From Prorocentrum cordatum (Eukaryota; Sar; Dinophyceae; Prorocentrales; Prorocentraceae), in assembly GCA_963575745.1 (NCBI GenBank), contig CAUYUJ010005002.1, positions 648,479 to 712,478 on the forward strand: 64,000 bases of DNA, read 5' to 3'. Below are positions 20,090 to 31,714 of the stretch, piece by piece. Below the pieces are notes generated by a model, which saw only the letters and a program-made list of their open reading frames with translations, had not been told where the DNA came from and ran no database searches. The translations under genes were made by a program, and so were the position numbers. Numbering within the stretch: the first letter of the stretch is position 1; every line of letters begins with the position of its first letter.

Positions 20090-22175
20090 ATGGAAGCGAT
20101 CCTCCGAGACCGTCTGGGGGAGGCGCGCGCTGCGTCGGCAGCAGGCGGCAGCGCGCAGGATCACCGTGCCGCGTGTGTCCAGGCGGCGAGGTTCCGGCGT
20201 TGGACGCAGATCCAGAACGCGCAGTTCGCTGCGTCGGCTGGCAGCGCGGGGTGGGGGCCGTCCGAATTGGGCGAGTTTTTGGAGGCTCTGGCGTCGGATG
20301 CCTTGCAGGGCAGGAAGCTCCAGAACTACGATGGGAACCATGGAGTTTCTGACGCCTCGGGCGTGGCAGTTCTTGCTTTCGCCGCATTCGGGCTTCCCTG
20401 CCAAGATGGCAGCGCCTGCGGGCGCTCGGCACGAGGCATCCGAGCTGCCCTACGCGCGGCAGCATGGCTCCATTATTGTTTCTGGCATGCAAGCGCTGCG
20501 CCGTGGAGACGGGCGAGGTGACGCGAGAGCTGCTGCAGTCTTGCCGGCGCGCCGTGAAGATCTCGCGGAAGAGCTTCGGATCGTCGCGGCCAGCGCCCAG
20601 GGGGCAGATCCAGGCGCTGCCCCTCGCGCCTGCAGGCTCCACGCCCAGACCCGTGACGCCCTTGAGATAGATAGTCGGCGGAACCAGCTCGCGGTGCACG
20701 CGAGTTTCCTCGAGTCCGGGTCCTTCTGCCAGAAGGAGGTCGCTTGGCAGCCGACCGGCACCTTGCGCGTCGTCGTGAAAAAGATCATTGGCGGCTCGGC
20801 CGCGTCGCGGGCATTGCTTCGGAAGCTTAGCCTCGGGCCAGAGAGCTTGTCGGAGCACGGCGCTCCAGTTGGCGGGGCGCAGTTGTTCGCTCAGTTCCAC
20901 CGCTCGATTGCAGACGAGGCCGCTGGACAAGACACATTCTGCGCCAAAGGCGCAGCAGGTCTGAGACAGCGTTGAAATTCCAAAAGTGCTGCATTGGATC
21001 AAGCAGAAAACCTTGCAGACTACGACGACGACAACTACCTCGCGCCTCTATGGCGCGCTGACAAGTCGCTGTTCGACCCGCTGCCGCCTGGCGTCGCTGC
21101 GGGGCTCGACAACGCGAACGATCGTTGAACAGCTGGAGCGGAAGGTGGGGGGGGGGGGCCGTGGGGCGTGGGCACGCGATCTTTCCCACGTCCCCCACCC
21201 TTCTCCCTCGCGATCCCCCCCCTCCCTTCAGGGGGCTGCCGTAGGCATCGTTCTGGGCGATCGTTCCGCGGTGGCGTGCGCGGCGTCGCGGAAGGCGACG
21301 CCGCCGAGCGCGCGCGCGAGGGGCCCCGCGCGTGCCGCGCTGGCCAGCGGCGGGGCCTTGCAGGTTGAAATATACGCTTTCCTCGGGGCGGCGAAGGACG
21401 TCGCCCCCGACGCGCGAGGCGCGCGTCGGGGGCGCTGAACAGCGCGGCGCACGGGCAGGCACGGCAGGGCACCGCCGCTGTATCTCCTCAGTTTGGCTCG
21501 GGCGTCGCGCATCTTCGGCAAAGTTCCCGACTGCCTGGCCACCGTTGCTCTGTTTCGTCTTTGGGTGCGCGCAGAGCTGCTCCCAAGCGACGCGGCGGAC
21601 GCCGCGGCGCGGCCGTGCGAGGCGATGCGCTCGCTGCTCGACATGTACTTGGAGGGTAAAAAGGACATGGCCGCGGCTGAAACGCGAACGCCACCCTGTG
21701 CTTTCGAGGAGACACCGCGTTTGCCCGCAAGCGATTCGGCCGCGCCCAGAGGATCGGGGCCGCGGCGGGCCTGCAGGAGCGGTGGGGCGGCACGGTCTCG
21801 ACCGCAACGGCGTTGCACGTGGCCGCGCGCGGGACAGACTTGGCAAATCCGAAGCACCGCCACGTCTGGCGCGTCGCCGACCAGCCCGCGGCCGATAGCA
21901 GCTGCATCTGGCTGGGCGCCTTCGTCCCCGAGCGGAAGCACAATCTGCGTCGGTTGAGGTCAGGGGAGCGCGCCAGACCTGGGCGGTGCGCCCGGGCATT
22001 CGGGCCGCAAGCCTGCGCCCTTTTCATTCGTCGCAGGGCTTGCGGAAGTGCGAATTTGTGGCCCTGCGGGCTGCTGCCTGGACCGGCGGGGGGGCGTCGA
22101 TCAACGGCCAGACGCGCGGCGGCCAGCCCCCCCCCCCCCCCAGGGATATACAACACAACAACAACAACAACAATC

Positions 22176-22224
<49 letters not shown>

Positions 22225-22594
22225 CCACACACACATGCACACGCAAACGCACACGCACACGCACACGCACACGCACACACACGCACACACACACACACGT
22301 CCAGTATTTTTGTTTTTCGGGGTCGGCATGCAGGCCCAAAACAATCGACGCGCCACTGCCGAAAGGATTCCCTCTTGGGCGACAGCGAGGCGCGCGCCGC
22401 ACACTGCTGCGCGCGCCGCCGCCGCCTGGCACCTGCCGGTGGAGACCCTGGGGCGGGCGCGGGCGCCGCGCGCAGGCGCGAGCGCGTGGCGGCCGCGCAA
22501 CGACGTCGCCGCGATGCCCGTCGACCTCGCCCCGCCAGCTGCGGCCGCCTATCGGGGGCTGCTGGGCGACGGCCGCGCGCTCTCCGGCGCGTGA
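20090..22594 (+). other. Possible multi-exon gene of unknown function
   Basis: Several forward segments look coding (mixed, acidic composition) but change frame, as short exons would. 20090-20340 starts at ATG with MEAILRDRLGEARAASAAGG and reads WGPSELGEFLEALASDAL. 21018-21127 reads DYDDDNYLAPLWRADKSLFD up to a TGA, after a CTTGCAG acceptor-like site. 21510-21690 reads VPDCLATVALFRLWVRAELL. 21705-21960 reads HVAARGTDLANPKHRHVWRV and WLGAFVPERKHNL. I recognise no family. Codon-level evidence is only visual, and a minus-strand frame is also long here (19818-21002), so the call is weak. Confidence 0.3.
22128..22310. repeat. CAA and CACACG microsatellites
   Basis: A C run, then (CAA)n at about 22150-22225, then CACACG/CACACA to 22310. 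Confidence 0.9.
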
Positions 22595-22614
22595 CAGAAA
22601 AATGCGCGCGAGGA

Positions 22615-23000
22615 TTTTTTTGTTGGGGAGGGGGAGGGGGGGGGGCGGTTCTGCCGCCGGCGGGAAGGCCGCCTCGGAGGAGAATGGGAAGCGAAGGTGG
22701 CTGGGGGGAAGGGGAAGGAGGCGGGGGGGGGGGGGGCGGGGAATGGGGGGGGGGCGGGTTTGCCGCCGAGGAGAGAAGGCGGGTTTGCCGCCGAGTCGAG
22801 AAGGCAGGATTGCCGCCGAGGAGAGGGGGGCTCGATGGGGGGCGGGCGGTGACGGCTTGAGCGCGAGGGGAAGGGGTGGCGGGGGGATAGGGGAAGGGGG
22901 TGGGGGATAGGCGGCGATGGGCGGCGGAAAAGGGGAAAGGGCGAGAAGGGGGGGAAGGGGATAGGCGGCATTCGGCGGCCCCCCCCAGGCGTCGACGCTG
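22615..23000. repeat. G-rich tract with TTTGCCGCCGAG words
   Basis: Runs of G up to 12 and the word GGGTTTGCCGCCGAG at about 22755-22815, the complement of the left block at 19430-19880. Confidence 0.6.
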
Positions 23001-24740
23001 AGGACGGCCCCGCGCCCGTGGACCTGCGACGCCTGTTCAGAACAACTGTTTAAAATTGTTTGTTGGGATTTGTTTGAAAAGCAGCTGTCTTGTGTTAGAA
23101 AGTTAAAACTCAGCATTGAAAGTTTAGGCAACCAGCACACATCGCAAACACCTTAGGGTTTCCGCGTCCGACGCGGCAAAGCGATTTAGTCGACTTGACG
23201 TTACCTGAAATAAGTAGCGTTGTCTATCCCGTTGTGCGGTGGCGATTTTGTTAGCGGGTTTAACCATACATTTCGTTCAGGCACTAAGAAGCAGGTTGTG
23301 GTGTTCAACGCGCGAGTATGTCATAATCCGAATTCGTTGGGGCGTAAATAGGTCATCTAGGGTATGTAACGCACGTGGGGCCATGTCCGAAGAACCTAAG
23401 TATAACTTCGTTCAAACGATTTCATCCAATGTACAAATCGTATCGCATTTGCACCCACCTGACGGTCAAAGTGGGCACATGGACACCCAGGCACCTGGGC
23501 GTGCCGCCGAAATCGGCGCCGCAGCTAACCTAACCATATGAGTCCGCTAGGACCCCTGCAGAGGCAATCTCCCATTGGGGAAAGTGTAATTACATGGAAG
23601 TCGGTTTGTCTGCTCGTACGCATGTATGGGTGCATGCATGTATGTATGTATGTATGTATGTATGTATGGATGTGTGTATGCGTGTGTGTGTTTATGTATG
23701 CATGCCTGTACGTACATTTACACATCCACCCACGTGTGTGTATAGACATGTATATACAAAGCCGGAGGAGTAGCTAACATTCGCATGGTGGTATGCTTGG
23801 ATTTACGACTGTGTACAGTTCGAATTGAGCTGACACGTCCATCCAAGCAGTGCTTGCACAGAGGGGTCGCCATTCTTACCTGGAGCCCACGTGCTTGTGC
23901 CTTTCGGCGAATACATGCATTGACGTATAAGCTATGTATTATCACATAGCGTATGCTGTTATGTGGCTGCAGTGGCGCCCAAAAAACCAGAACTGAGTCG
24001 AACATGCAATTGTTGTTTCGGGGTTGCAAGGATGGAACGGGTTCGCAACCGCTCGCACAACGCAAGACCGTTTATACGTGAGGCGTGTGAGCCGTGTGCG
24101 GACGAGAGGGGGGCGTGGCGTTTTCGTTGCGTTCGCCGCGCAGTCTCGCACCTCTGTGTGCCGAAGCGTCCGCCCACTCCCCCGAAAAAGGGATTCGGTG
24201 CGGGCGGGAAGAAGATGAAAATGGAAGGAAAGAGGCGCAGGAGGGAAAAGGAATAGGGCTGCGGGGGAGGAGAGGTATGGGACGGCCTGGAACGAGAGAT
24301 GCTGTGGGCGGGGAGAGGACAGGCTGGGCACTTCCTGTGCACCCCGGCCCCGCCGCAGGCCCGCGAGGTGGAGAAGGTGCAGCGCGAGCCCAGTCCCCCG
24401 CTGCAGTGGGGGCGGGATTGGGGCGGGGGCCTGCCCATTGTACACACAGCGCGTCGCTCATACCGATTAGCTGATCCGGTGAATAATTCGGAACGCTGCG
24501 ATGTCCAGTCCCTGGACCTGCTTGCGGAAAGTTTGGAGGAAAGAGAGGTCGCGACAAGGAGGACGGATCATCCGCACGCGCCCATGTGAAACACTGTGAA
24601 CAACATTTGGTGAGGCTCTGGGTGGGGATGGAGATCGGAGGCTGATTTGAGGGCCACTGCGGGCTTAGAGGGGGGGGCTCTGGTCTTCGGGCCGCTCCTC
24701 GGAGGCAGGTCGGGGAACCCACTCGTGGCCAGGGCTCGCA
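23001..24740. other. No gene recognised; ATGT microsatellite at about 23610-23700
   Basis: The only clear structure is a GTATGTATG run at 23635-23670 and neighbours. Frames on both strands lack motifs. Confidence 0.45.
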
Positions 24741-24891
24741 GCGCAGGGCTGGACCTAAACGTTGGTTTTCTGGATTCCGGCTTTGTTTTGTTTCTCGTTT
24801 TTGGCAGGGAGGTGCAGGAAAACAGGTAGGGCGAAACGAACAACAAAGCGAAAACAAAACGAAAAACAACGCTTAGGTCCAGCCCTGTCGC
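24741..24891. mobile_element. Foldback/MITE-like element with 24-bp inverted ends
   Basis: Left arm GCGCAGGGCTGGACCTAAAC (24741-24760, arm to 24764) pairs with 24867-24891 with one mismatch and one indel. The interior (GTTTTGTTTCTCG versus GAAAACAAAACG) is also largely self-complementary. A related left end occurs at 25700-25722. Confidence 0.6.
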
Positions 24892-25039
24892 GGCGGGCAG
24901 GCAGGCCCCCTCGTTCCCTGCGCGGCGCCCCTCGTGGTAGCACGACGGCCGTGCTCCACTCGGCGCGCGCACAGTTCGCGCTGGCGCCGGCCTGCGCAGC
25001 GTGAGCAGCAGCCGCGCGAGGAACTCGTCCATCAGGGAC

Positions 25040-25265
25040 AACGCTAGGGGGGGAAGGGGGCTCGAGGTTTTCGGTTTCGAGGCTCGAGGTTTTCGGTTTC
25101 GGGGTTCGAGGTTTTCAAGCGTTTTCGTCGGTTCTCGGCGGCCTTCCAGCCCTGGGATTCCTTCCGGCACCTGTGCCTCGTCGAGTGCGTTCCGGGGGTG
25201 CCCAGACAGTCCCGAACGGCCGCTGGAGAGTCGAGCTATGGTCCAGAAACCAAGGAGCAACGTCA
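25040..25265 (+). repeat. GGTTTTCGGTTTCGAGGCTC repeats and dispersed repeat family 2, copy 1
   Basis: Three short copies of CTCGAGGTTTTCGGTTTCG, then a segment (about 25110-25265) shared with 50940-51075: GTTTTCGTCGG, TTCCAGCC, GCCTCGTCGAG, GTTCC, CCCGAACGGCCGC, GAGTCGAGCTATG. Confidence 0.55.
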
Positions 25266-25445
25266 GGGGGGATGGGCTCAGGGAAGGGGTGCATCGACGT
25301 CCAATCGTCCACTCATCGCCGATAGGAACCGAATAGACCTAGCCCAGCCCAGGAGCGTCTGGATTCGCTATTGGGGGCCCATCGCCGATCTATCGCCGAT
25401 GCGTCGCCGACTCCAGCTCGATGTCCGCCCCCTGAGCGGGTCCCC
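25262..25445 (+). repeat. Dispersed repeat family 1, copy 2
   Basis: Diverged copy of 17276-17455 in the same orientation. Confidence 0.6.
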
Positions 25446-25699
25446 CCTATAGTCGCCCTTCAGTCCCAAGATGTCGGTAAGAGACAGTTTTTTCAGGGTC
25501 CGCCGATCACCCGGGTTGTAGGGCCTTCCCCCCCCCTTCCCGCTCCCTGATAATTTGACCTTGTCGGTTGCTGAAATCTGGAGGGGGTACGTAGCATTAG
25601 TACGCGCGCTGCCCAAATCGAACAGGTTAGGCTATCGGCCTCCACCTCCCCCCCATCCGATAACCTGGGTGGCTACCGAACAACAAGAACGATCCCGAA

Positions 25700-25835
25700 G
25701 GGCAGGGCTGAACCTAAACGGTGTTTTTCGTTTTCGTGTTCTTTTCGTTTTCCCTCGTTTTGTCTTCGATTCGCCTTTACCGCAAAACGAAATCGAAACG
25801 AAAACGGCCCAGCGGCTGGAGGTGCGCCCTCCGTG
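25700..25835. repeat. Diverged relative of the 24741 foldback element
   Basis: Starts GGCAGGGCTGAACCTAAACG, then TTTTTCGTTTTCG, and ends in CGAAACGAAAACGG. The matching right arm is not clear. Confidence 0.4.
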
Positions 25836-26930
25836 CTTGCCGTGGGTAGTGGCCGCACGTCCAGGAGCCGCGCCGTGTTGGTTTTTGCAGCCGCAGGTCT
25901 AGAACAGACCGCGCCAGCGGGCAGGTTTTCTGGCCAGCCTCGTCTTCGTATACACACTGATCATTTCTCATTATTCGAAAGTTCTTTGATTCTCTGGGGG
26001 GCCAAGATCCTTTCATTTCTATGTGTTCTATCCTGGGCCTCTTCCTGGCCACTAGGGGGCCAGGAACAATTAGAAACGAGCACACCTAGAAATCAGCACG
26101 ATTAGAAATGAACGACGTGTACGCGGCCTCTGGTCACAAGAGGTGGGCACAAGGTGGCGCTTGCAGCCCCCGGGCCTGGACACCCGCTGTCCGAACTGTT
26201 GCGATCTCGCGTTTCTTCCTCTTCTGGAGATCGCTATGCGTTTGAATCCTCTGGCGCGTAGCGGCCTGCATGGTTGGTCCAGACGGCCACGATCCCTTCT
26301 AACATGCATTAAGTCGGCCATATAGTAAACGACATGACTCCACCTACGGCCCTCCATGCTGGATTGTTGAGACCATGGCGCACGTGCGTTTCGGTGATGC
26401 TCCGTGGCCAGCGACGGCACGGTGGCGACCGTGCTCGGCAGCCGCAGTTCCTTGTTGTTTCGATGTCCTGGTTGGGACCACTGCGGTGCCAACTTGGTTA
26501 GCTTGTTGTGTCTCTGTGCCGCATGTCTGGGCGGTGTCGCCGCGCGGAATTGGCGTCGCCGCGTCGCCAGAAATCCCTTTTTCTCCTTCCTCCTCCTTCC
26601 TCATCCCTCCTCTCGTCCCTTCCCCTCTCATCCCTCCTCCCTGCTCCTCATGGCTCCTTCCTTTGGCCCCTCCCTTTTCGATCCCCCGCCTCCCCTGACT
26701 TCCCCCCTCCCCCGTAGGCGGGGGGGCCGTAGCGTATACCACACAAATCATGGTACTCGCTATGGCCACACGGGGCCGTAGCGTATTCCATGCGAGGAGG
26801 CCCCACAGCCCGACCCTCCCCCCTTGATAAAGCAAGCGGCCCCTGCCGGCCCCCACGCCCTCCCCGGCGCCCTCCCCGACGGCCCCCGGGCGGCCCCAGG
26901 GCCCAAGCGCTCCTCCAGCACAGTGGCTGA
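25836..26930. other. No gene recognised; pyrimidine tract at 26555-26715
   Basis: The word GGGGCCGTAGCGTAT occurs twice (about 26725 and 26774). No coding motif. Confidence 0.4.
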
Positions 26931-26939
26931 CCACCGCGG

Positions 26940-27224
26940 CGGGCGCCAACATCACAACGCTGAACAGTGCGGTGGCGGGCAGAGCGACGGCTTCATTTTC
27001 CACCAGTTCACAGTGCGGCGGAGGCAGGTGTCACAGCACTGGTCAGCGCGACAAGCGTCGCGATCACGACGCAGAGCACGACGACGGTGTGCAACGACGA
27101 TGTTTTGAAGTATGCCAGCGGCCAACACGTCGCATACATCGTCGCGCCTGAGTTGAACGACGAGTGCCAAAAGGACGGCGCCGAACAGCACCACTTGGTG
27201 CTTGCCGACGCAAGCGGTGCATAA
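26940..27224 (+). other. Thr/Ser-rich coding-like segment
   Basis: Two adjacent frames read NITTLNSAVAGRATASFSTS and VTALVSATSVAITTQSTTTV followed by CNDDVLKYASGQHVAYIVAP, then a stop at 27222. It looks like protein-coding sequence with a frame change or intron. Function unknown; possibly related to the Pro/Thr-rich block at 29540-30690, with LINE B between them. Confidence 0.3.
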
Positions 27225-27399
27225 CCTGCGCGCGGGAGCCTCGCGCGGCCAGCGGACGGAACCCGCGGCGCTGCTGCCGCGAACGGTGTTCATTCGGTGC
27301 TCGGTGTTTTCGCTGTGCGGCAGCTGACCGACGCCGCCGCGCGGTCTTTGCGGTAGCAAGCCAAAACTATTCTGAAATCCAACATCCGAGGGCCGTAAC

Positions 27400-29200
27400 T
27401 CTGAATCCATCTGGGAGGCAGGACGGCAACTTGAACAAGGCCTCCAACCAGGAATCCCCGAGCACGAGATGTTTAACGAGTCGTTGATGTGTTGTCTCCC
27501 TAAATAAGCTTCCCACACCACGGAGACAGGCGACCAGGTCTCCTCGGCTGCCAACACCAGACTTTTAGCCATCACAAACACGGACAACCGCATCATCGCC
27601 AACGCATTCCAGATCAGGTGGGAGCCGATCTTGGGACCGACTGTCATCCAGGACCAACGTGGATTCCAAAGCGATCAATGCTCAAGAACGTGGTTGAGCT
27701 AGAACACGCCGCCACGCTGGACAACGACGACGACTCCGCGATCGTGCTGTTTGACTTTACGGTGGCCTTCCGCAGCATCTCCAGGGAGTTCCTCATTGTT
27801 GCCGCCGAAGCGGCAGGATTGCCACCTACGTCGATGAATGTGCTGCACGCGCTCTACCACAACACGGTGGGCACACTACTTCTGAACGGGCGCCTTCACT
27901 CAAATATTCCTTTCTTATCTGGCATTCGTCAAAGCTGCCCGCTGTCACCTCTCCTGTTTGCGCTTGCTTCGGACAGCCTCCTCTGGATTTTGACGTATCA
28001 CAAAAGCGACGCGGCCGTCAAGGCTTTTGCAGACGACGCGTCCGTCGTTTTCCAATCGTGGTCGCGACATCAGGCCCGGGTGTTCCGCACATTCGGAGTC
28101 TTTGAAGAAGTGCCCCGGCTAGCTCTCAACTTGTCCAGAACAGTAGCGGTACTTTTGTGGCATGAAGACATCGAGACACTCAGAGCGAGGATGGCTGCAC
28201 ACGAGGGCATTCCTGATATCCAGTGGAATTACGAAGGGAAACATTTGGGTTTTCATGTCGGGCCACACAAAGGCGAGAAGTCCCGGACGAAAGTGGCGCA
28301 GAAGTACCAGGACCGGCTTACTGATGGGACATGGTCGGAAGGGGGGCTACACCCACCTGGCTACACCCACCTGGCTACCTATCTACACGTATAACGTCTA
28401 CGTTCTCCTTGTGTTGCTGTTTGTTGCTCAACTAGAGAACCCTCGTGAGACCGTCCTCGAGTTGGAACGCAAGGCTGTGCGAGCAATTGCGCCAGGGCCT
28501 GGGTCCTGGTGCCAGCCGCAGCACGTTCACTTCGGGGACATGTTCGGCCTCGCTCAGCGGCTGCGCCCGCTGCAAGAGACGTGCCGGGCCGCCATGCTCA
28601 GAACGCACACTTGGGAAGCACACCGAGACGGAGGCATCCGTTGGGAGCGACTACAATTTGAACTACAGGAGCGCCTCCCCTACACGGATTTCCCGGTTCG
28701 GGCGGCCAGATGGCAAGCGTGGTGCTGGCTACACATGCCAACGGTGGCGTTGAAGGCGGTCTCTGAAGCAACGGCCGCCGGAGTGACGGCGAAGCGCTTA
28801 AGGGCAGAACTTACCGTCGCGCGAAGTGGCGCCCTCACCAAAGCGATGACGACGAAGTACAAGAAGGGCACTCAGCGTTGGTTTGTCCAACAACTACTTC
28901 AGCAACGCGGCTTCGACCCAGCGTGGCGGCTGCGCCGGCGCATAGAAAGATGGCGGCTCCCAGGGCTACCTGGAAGAGCCTCAAGGGCCACCCTCAAGAA
29001 CCTGGCACAGTTGCGCCGTCTCGCCCCTCCACGAGTTCGCGCGGCAGTATTCAGCACCCTATCCAACAGGCGGGTCACCGACAGGCGGCTGCGGACCTTG
29101 CGGGCGAGGAGGAGAACCTGTGTATCCGGTTGTTCGCCACAGGCAGATGGTTCGATTGAACACAATATGCACTGCCTTGCGGTTCGCACTTGAGCGCGCG
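27400..29200 (+). mobile_element. Decayed LINE B
   Basis: Only the RT and C-terminal part of ORF2 are seen; no endonuclease. Three frame breaks. The copy ends soon after the zinc knuckle. 5' truncation is typical of LINE insertion. No duplication was identified. Confidence 0.75.
27430..29193 (+). pseudogene. LINE B reverse transcriptase and C-terminal region
   Basis: Frame 1 reads EMFNESLMCCLPK, a TAA, then RLLAITNTDNRIIANAF and VIQDQRGFQ (about 27466-27670). After a shift near 27665 the frame reads KRSMLKNVVELE, VLFDFTVAFRSIS (motif A), GIRQSCPLSPLLFALA (motif B, Gly changed to Ser) and KAFADDASVVF (motif C intact) to 28394. A third frame (about 28385-29193) gives the thumb/connector and CVSGCSPQADGSIEHNMHC, a C-x3-C-x9-H-x3-C knuckle. 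One stop plus two shifts make it non-functional. Confidence 0.8.
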
Positions 29201-29539
29201 CGAGGCTGCGGACCAGTGGCGGCCCCGGTTTCCCGCTGGAGCGATGGATGTTGGCTACAAAATTAGGGGGCAATGAGCTCCGTCTGGTTGCCGCGACCAT
29301 TTATGCGACGTATCGCACCACTAACCACGTTCGACGTGCCAGGGGGGGGTCGGGGGAGTACGTGCGCCAGCTCATGAGCCAAATGCTGCACGAAGCCGTT
29401 CGCGACGATTCTGGGTTCCGGGCATGCTGCCGAGGGCTGTTGCCACGCCCGTCCGGCCGCCTGGCCCGTCCCCGCCCGTTCGGTGCCCCACAAGAGGCTG
29501 TGCGACGCCGGCGACTAGCCTGAGGCATCTCATCCACCG

Positions 29540-30690
29540 TCACCGACGCCGTCGCCGACACCGACATCGGGGCACCTACATTGGCTCCGACGCCAGCGCC
29601 TACTCCGGCACCTTCGTCAGCTCCGAAGTCGACGCCGAGGTCAGCGCCTACGCTGGCACCGACGCCGCCGCCTACGCCAGTGCCGTCGCCACCATTGTAG
29701 CCGACGCCGACGCAGGCACCGACCCAGGCACCGACGCAAGCACCTACGTCAGCACGGACGCCGACACCAAAATCGGCACCGCCCCCAGCACCCACGCCGG
29801 CGCCTACACCAACGCCGTTGCCAGCACCAACGCCTAAAAGTAACGGCGGCGCCGACCCCGGCACCGACGCGATCGCGGCCTGCCGTCCCGATCACTTTGG
29901 CGGTGCCCTCACCGTTTTGTGCACCGCCTCCCGCTCCGACCAACTCGCCGGCACCTTCGCCGACCAGTTCGCCGATCCCCGCGCCGACTCGATTGCGGCC
30001 GGCCGCACCGACCAGCCTGCCGGCTCCCTCATCGGCTTGCTGCTCACCGTCGCCGACTCGTCCAGCTCGCCGACTTCCACGCCGACCAGCTCACCGACTC
30101 CCGCACCGATTCTCTCACCGACTCCTGCGCCGACCGGTTCACCGGTTCCCGCACCGACCAGCTGTCCGATTTCCGTGCTGACCAGCTCACCGACTCCTGC
30201 TCTGACTGAGGTGCAAGCACGACGTCATCGAGCACTGCAGGCACGACCAGCTCTATGACCACAAGAGCCGGCTCGTCCACCACTGTGACCAGTTCGGCGG
30301 ATGGGCGTTGGGCCAGCGTCACGACGTGAACGATTGCAAACGATTATAATCCTGCTGACCTCCGCCGTGCTTCACAGACCGACTCCATCGACTGCATCAC
30401 TGACCCCAACGGCACTGTGCCCCTGGGCTACGTCACGACGGTTTTCATCGATGTACCTACGCGGTCACCAACGCCAGCGCCTCCACCAGCGCCAGTGGCA
30501 CCACTGACGCCCGCGCCAACGCCAGCGCCAACGTCAACACCAACCTTGCAGTGCTTTCTGCGGTACGCCTTTGGTCCAGAACTCCCGCCGAAGTACTCCG
30601 CGGCGCCTGCGCCGACACCAACGCCGGCCACTACGCCAGTGACGGCGCCAGCACCGACGCCCGCACTGACGCCAGCGCGGCCTGGTTCTA
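29540..30690 (+). other. Pro/Thr/Ser-rich tandem repeat region, probable exon(s) of a mucin-like protein
   Basis: Short GACGCCxxCxCC units encode PTPAPT-like repeats: TPAPTPTPLPAPTPKS before about 29840, SSPTPAPILSPTPAPTGSPV near 30090-30160, and PTPAPTPAPTSTPTL at 30500-30550. Between them STTSSSTAGTTSSMTTRAGS and DLRRASQTDSIDCITDPNGT look coding. Frames change several times and one TAG interrupts, so it is either spliced or decayed. Pro/Thr-rich repeats of this type are usual in secreted, glycosylated proteins; that role is inference. Confidence 0.4.
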
Positions 30691-31436
30691 CTTTGTTGCG
30701 TCCTTGCTGGGCGGGAGGGCGTACGTCTTGGGCCAGGGGTCATCGGCATGAAGTTCTGAGCACGGCCTGCGAGTTGTTCCAGAATGTTCCCCCCTGGCTT
30801 TCTCTCTTTTGTTCCCCTGGTTTTTTTTTCCGTTTTTTCAATTGAATTGGGGGCTTCGTCTCCCGCCCTGTGCAATGGCGGGCCTCCTGCCTGGCCGCTG
30901 GCGCCCGACCCCGACAACTGTGCCGGGCTCATCCTCCTGCCGCCTTGGGAGTGCTCGCGCATGGCGGCTGCTTGGCGCCATAGCAATACATTGATCATTA
31001 CTGGCCTTGCTTTTTTTCCGCTGAAGTTGTTGTTCTCCTGTCCTCTGCTCTCTCTCTCTCTCTCTGCTGCTTGTGGCTCCAATTCTGTGTGAGGTACCAC
31101 TGACATGGGCGTCAGCGGGGGGACATACTCATTGTGCTGCAGCCTCGTGGTTGTTCCCCCTCTTCTCCAGGGGCGCTGTCCTGCGCTTTCTCCTCCTTCT
31201 CCTTGTTTCACGGTTCCGTTTCCTAGTCGTTTCACGGCGTGCTCTTTATAATTAGCTCTCACGGGGTATTCAGTGTCTCCGCGGATCTGCGGCCGTTTGT
31301 TCTTTCCTCCCTTTCACGCTGTAGCGCAGCTTCGCTGACGTGTATTACAGGCATCGAAGCTGAGGCGGTCAGATGTTCCGCGGTGAGAAACATCCGAGGG
31401 CCGCAGGTGGGGTTGTGTTGTTTATCTTCTGGCCCG
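30691..31436. other. No gene recognised
   Basis: T-rich patches (30815-30840) and a CT run (31048-31065). No coding motif. Confidence 0.4.
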
Positions 31437-31680
31437 CTAAGGTGCACATGGCCGTGCTCTCACCCCTGCCCCGGCGGCACCTTATCTTTTTCAAGATTTC
31501 CCACCAGTGCTTCTTCTATTTCTCGACACGCCTACTCACCGTTGCTGCTATTTGGGTGTTTTGCTCGGGTACTCGTTTTGTTGGGAGGTTCTGGCAGGTA
31601 ACAGCGGCTACCACACATGCTGGTGCTCGCGCGCATACTGTGGCCATCGCAGCGCACCCCACCCCCGCCCGACACGCCCC
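31437..31680 (+). repeat. Copy of the GGTGCACATGGCCGTGCTCTC repeat family
   Basis: AAGGTGCACATGGCCGTGCT at 31439 and following match 36573-36730, including GCTATTxGGGTG and GGGTAxTxxTTTGTT downstream. Confidence 0.6.
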
Positions 31681-31714
31681 ACCCCGCCCAAGCGTGACCG
31701 CTGCCTCCCCCAAA

